The notes under the pieces: model-generated
The model's database searches: none
Told to the model about the DNA's origin: nothing
Seen by the model: only the letters and a program-made list of their open reading frames with translations
Program-made: the position numbers and the translations under genes
From: Paraspadella gotoi
Taxonomy: Eukaryota > Chaetognatha
DNA length: 64,000 nucleotides
NCBI GenBank assembly: GCA_051294375.1
Contig: CM119268.1
Location: forward strand, 6,429,462 to 6,493,461
Direction: 5' to 3'
Shown: in pieces, positions 61,501 through 64,000 of the stretch
How the letters are laid out: each line of letters starts with the position of its first letter
How positions within the stretch are numbered: position 1 is the stretch's first letter

Positions 61501-61686
61501 CCTCTCTTTCTCCTCTCTCGGCTGCATCTCTCTCTCTATCTCAGTCCTTACCCGAAGACAATCCCGTCTTGCCGAGGTCCTTCATGCTGTCCTGATACAT
61601 TTGCTTGGCGACGCCAGAGGCGCTGTTGTAGACCGTCTGACTTCCGGTCGGATACTCGATGAAAATTTTCAACTCGTATTCGGCGC
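49338..61686 (-). CDS. IRF2BP-family transcriptional co-regulator, C-terminal exons
   Basis: Four exons, 61686-61552, 51104-50927, 50319-49879 and 49575-49338, have AG/GT junctions in matching phase and end in TGA. They encode the conserved IRF2BP middle block (FIEYPTGS, then [16 protein letters not shown]), the [20 protein letters not shown] block, a low-complexity linker with SRKRKELP, and the C-terminal RING-type C3HC4 domain ([37 protein letters not shown]) ending in [12 protein letters not shown]2BP1, IRF2BP2 and IRF2BPL are nuclear co-repressors; the RING-like domain binds partners such as IRF2. The N-terminal zinc finger is not found in the window. The first intron shown is about 10.4 kb and contains an anomalous block. 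Confidence 0.92.
49879..50319 (-). CDS. IRF2BP-family exon: low-complexity linker and start of RING domain
   Basis: Acceptor ATCAG at 50320; donor TCGAG|GTTAGT. It encodes [19 protein letters not shown], about 95 residues rich in Ala, Ser and Gly, then [20 protein letters not shown] and HKFCFPCS. The Lys/Arg patch resembles the RKRK motif of vertebrate IRF2BPs and may act as a nuclear localisation signal (inference). The GC-rich linker is typical of the family. Confidence 0.92.
50927..51104 (-). CDS. IRF2BP-family exon: conserved middle block, part 2
   Basis: Acceptor AAACAG at 51105; donor ACGG|GTAAGT. It encodes [20 protein letters not shown], then [19 protein letters not shown] and a Pro/Ala-rich end. 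A 25-N gap begins 12 bases upstream of the exon, so the neighbouring intron is not reliably assembled. Confidence 0.92.
51141..51600. other. AT-rich intron sequence next to a 25-N gap
   Basis: Follows the gap at 51116-51140. T-rich with no gene; the left edge of the anomalous block may lie here. Confidence 0.4.
51600..53200. mobile_element. GC-rich segment, possibly a degenerate non-LTR retrotransposon
   Basis: GC-rich DNA with overlapping frames of up to 201 codons in several registers. One plus-strand frame (52560-52700) reads [17 protein letters not shown], resembling the GTWNVRTL start of LINE endonucleases. One minus-strand frame (52420-52440) reads LFADDGG, resembling the reverse-transcriptase FADD box. 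The two lie on opposite strands and cannot both be meaningful; either may be chance. Confidence 0.25.
53200..61450. other. Anomalous T-rich, CpG-containing block without microsatellites or ORFs
   Basis: About 8 kb with no long GA, GAC or GAAA arrays, although such arrays recur every few hundred bases elsewhere. The plus strand is T-rich, CpG is frequent, and no frame exceeds about 120 codons. It fills most of the intron between IRF2BP exons at 61552 and 51104. It may be one or more inserted elements, or misassembled error-rich sequence. No terminal repeats were found by eye. Confidence 0.5.
53808..53981 (+). repeat. Cluster of small hairpins sharing TGCGTCCGTA
   Basis: TGCGTCCGTA occurs at 53810, 53879 and 53919, and a related CTGCCGTCCGTTATACGG at 53960. 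Most are flanked by pairing arms (TCTG/CAGA, CCTG/CAGG). Another stem, CTTCCGGG/CCCGAAG, lies at 53855-53875. Confidence 0.45.
61552..61686 (-). CDS. IRF2BP-family exon: conserved middle block, part 1
   Basis: Acceptor CCTCCAG at 61687; donor TCGG|GTAAGG. It encodes [20 protein letters not shown], then [20 protein letters not shown] and GLSS. Nearly the same sequence occurs in vertebrate IRF2BP proteins, and the next exon continues it in phase. Confidence 0.92.
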
Positions 61687-61699
61687 CTGGAGGAATTAG

Positions 61700-63595
61700 A
61701 ATGGGACATAAATGATTCACGTTCATGTACTATCTAGGGAAAAAGTATATGACATTTTTAATAAAAGATATATCTACTCGAAAACTTATTTAATTTTAAA
61801 AAATCAAAATATTTCCGAATCTATATTAAATTTCCTTTCAGTTGCTTCCTTCTATTTTTTTGTAGGTCGAATCGTTTAGAAGTTACAAGCAAAAAAATAT
61901 TGTTACTTCAAATGAAAAATGGCGAAAAAAAATATATTTAATTTTCCACCATTTTTGGTATTTAGTTATTTGTTTTTATTTTAAATAGAGTTAGTTATTT
62001 TTTTAATTTGGCAATGCTAAAGGCCTTGCACCTCTTTCTGGTTCAAAAAAGTATTATTATAGCTCTCAGAAAAGAGGGAAAGATGCGCAACATTAATATC
62101 GGGGCTGCGCAGAATTGATTTTTACAAAGAAATAAATAATAAAATGAGCAAATAGCATATTTAATACAGATTTACATCGCCAGTGGAAGTGTTTTTCATA
62201 CTCTGTCCAATGCTGCAGATCGAAAAACCTTAACTTTTTTTCACATTTTGAATATTGTATTTTGTATGCTAAATGCCAGATCATTTTTTTACTGGCTAAA
62301 CGGTCTGAAATTNNNNNNNNNNNNNNNNNNNNNNNNNNNNNNNNNNNNNNNNNNNNNNNNNNNNNNNNNNNNNNNNNNNNNNNNNNNNNNNNNNNNNNNN
62401 NNNNNNNNNNNNNNNNNNNNNNNNNNNNNNNNNNNNNNNNNNNNNNNNNNNNNNNNNNNNNNNNNNNNNNNNNNNNNNNNNNNNNNNNNNNNNNNNNNNN
62501 NNNNNNNNNNNNNNNNNNNNNNNNNNNNNNNNNNNNNNNNNNNNNNNNNNNNNNNNNNNNNNNNNNNNNNNNNNNNNNNNNNNNNNNNNNNNNNNNNNNN
62601 NNNNNNNNNNNNNNNAGAGTTTCGCGGACCAGAGCCGGTTCAGGTCCTGCGGAGAGATTAAGGGTAAGTCGCGGGAATGCCAAACAGTTTGTTGGTAAGT
62701 CTCGCTAACTGTTGTTCAATACCGACAGCAGTTCAACTAAACTCAAAACTATTTCTTCAGCTGGACCGCCGCACGGGTCAAATTTCGCGTCAAACTCCTC
62801 GTCAACCGTTCCTCTCTCCATCTTCGCCCTTACCTCTTTCTCCCCCCCCNNNNNNNNNNNNNNNNNNNNNNNNNNNNNNNNNNNNNNNNNNNNNNNNNNN
62901 NNNNNNNNNNNNNNNNNNNNNNNNNNNNNNNNNNNNNNNNNNNNNNNNNNNNNNNNNNNNNNNNNNNNNNNNNNNNNNNNNNNNNNNNNNNNNNNNNNNN
63001 NNNNNNNNNNNNNNNNNNNNNNNNNNNNNNNNNNNNNNNNNNNNNNNNNNNNNNNNNNNNNNNNNNNNNNNNNNNNNNNNNNNNNNNNNNNNNNNNNNNN
63101 NNNNNNNNNNNNNNNNNNNNNNNNNNNNNNNNNNNNNNNGGGGGGAATGGAAAATTGTAAGAGAACGGTAAATTTAAAATTTAAATTAAATTAAATTTTA
63201 ACAATTTAATTGGTATATATTTTATCTCCTTCTACGTAGTACAACCCATGTTATCAAGACTATCAAGTTATTACTAATTAGAAAGTAAAAATTATTAATG
63301 AGTAGTTACTCATTAAGGAGAAAGGAAAATAAATATCCTTTCTCAAATAAATAAAAACAGTTCAAAGATTTATAACCAGAGTCATAATCCAATCACATAC
63401 AAAAAAAAAATCTTTTCTTCGCTCACCACCGCCCTTAACTATGTATCTCTTAATTGTGTTAGCGACGTCTGAAATTATCAACTGTTTTTATAAACTCATC
63501 CTCGAAATTTGTCCCGGCGAGGAAATCTTCATCTTCATCGTAAACTGGACTTTATACGATTAAATGAAACATTGAAACGAGTGAAACGAGTTCAA

Positions 63596-63630
<35 letters not shown>

Positions 63631-64000
63631 NNNNNNNNNNNNNNNNNNNNNNNNNNNNNNNNNNNNNNNNNNNNNNNNNNNNNNNNNNNNNNNNNNNNNN
63701 NNNNNNNNNNNNNNNNNNNNNNNNNNNNNNNNNNNNNNNNNNNNNNNNNNNNNNNNNNNNNNNNNNNNNNNNNNNNNNNNNNNNNNNNNNNNNNNNNCCT
63801 TTTTTTCGCTCTTTTCTGACCCAAAAAAATGAGAGAAAATCGTGAGAAAATAAATACAGTATTAGTCTTTTGGGATCGGAAAACGAGATCGGCGCGTGGA
63901 TGGATTTAACAATGAAAAAACAGAGAAAAACAGTGAAACACTCCAACTTTTTTTTTTGAGGAAATAAACAAGGAATTTTGAGGGTTTTCTCTGTTTTAAT
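61700..64000. other. Gap-rich flank, otherwise no gene seen
   Basis: AT-rich DNA with gaps at 62313-62615, 62850-63139 and 63631-63797, and a (CT)n tract at 63600-63630. The N-terminal IRF2BP zinc finger was looked for and not found. Confidence 0.5.
62616..62646 (-). CDS. Possible further IRF2BP exon, truncated by gap
   Basis: A good acceptor (CTTAATCTCTCCGCAG) is followed by 31 bp reading PEPALVRET and then a 303-N gap. The strand and position suit the IRF2BP gene and the short sequence is coding-like, but it is too short to assign. Confidence 0.3.

Overview
The window is nuclear DNA of an animal, most likely an invertebrate; I cannot place it more precisely. Genes are split into many exons with GT-AG introns, the two recognisable genes belong to metazoan transcription-factor families (MYT1/NZF and IRF2BP), and the rest is dominated by microsatellites ((GA)n, (GAC)n, (GAAA)n, (AAAT)n) and assembly gaps. 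Most long open frames are microsatellite artefacts.

Layout. 1-1.6 kb: 3' exons of an unidentified cysteine-rich gene on the plus strand. 2.4-8.7 kb: fifteen exons, complete at the 3' end, of a MYT1-family zinc-finger gene on the minus strand, tail to tail with the first gene. Four CCHHC fingers are present as two tandem pairs; all exon phases agree and give about 1,125 residues. One exon of 1,062 bp has no in-frame start codon and is easily missed. 9.5-18.9 kb: a second, indel-ridden copy of the same locus, almost certainly an assembly duplicate. 19-34 kb: microsatellite, minisatellite and AT-rich DNA with several promoter-like motif clusters (TGCGCA cluster, paired CACGTG boxes, YY1-like sites) and a telomere-like array. 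33.9-38.2 kb: a second false tandem duplication with the same signature (contig, gap, fragment, 25 N, noisy repeat copy). 38-49 kb: purine-rich simple sequence, an interspersed repeat of about 245 bp and a few weak exon candidates. 49.3-61.7 kb: four C-terminal exons of an IRF2BP-family gene on the minus strand. One of its introns is about 10.4 kb; apart from a flank beside the 25-N gap, it is filled by a compositionally foreign block without microsatellites and without long ORFs. 61.7-64 kb: gap-rich DNA with one possible further IRF2BP exon.

How the genes relate. The MYT1 and IRF2BP homologues lie in the same orientation, IRF2BP upstream. Both families encode nuclear transcriptional co-repressors or repressors. 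The missing 5' part of the MYT1 gene (acidic region, any first finger) should lie between 8.7 and 49 kb; several weak exon candidates are listed. I found no CRISPR array, rRNA gene, convincing tRNA gene or prokaryote-type defence system.
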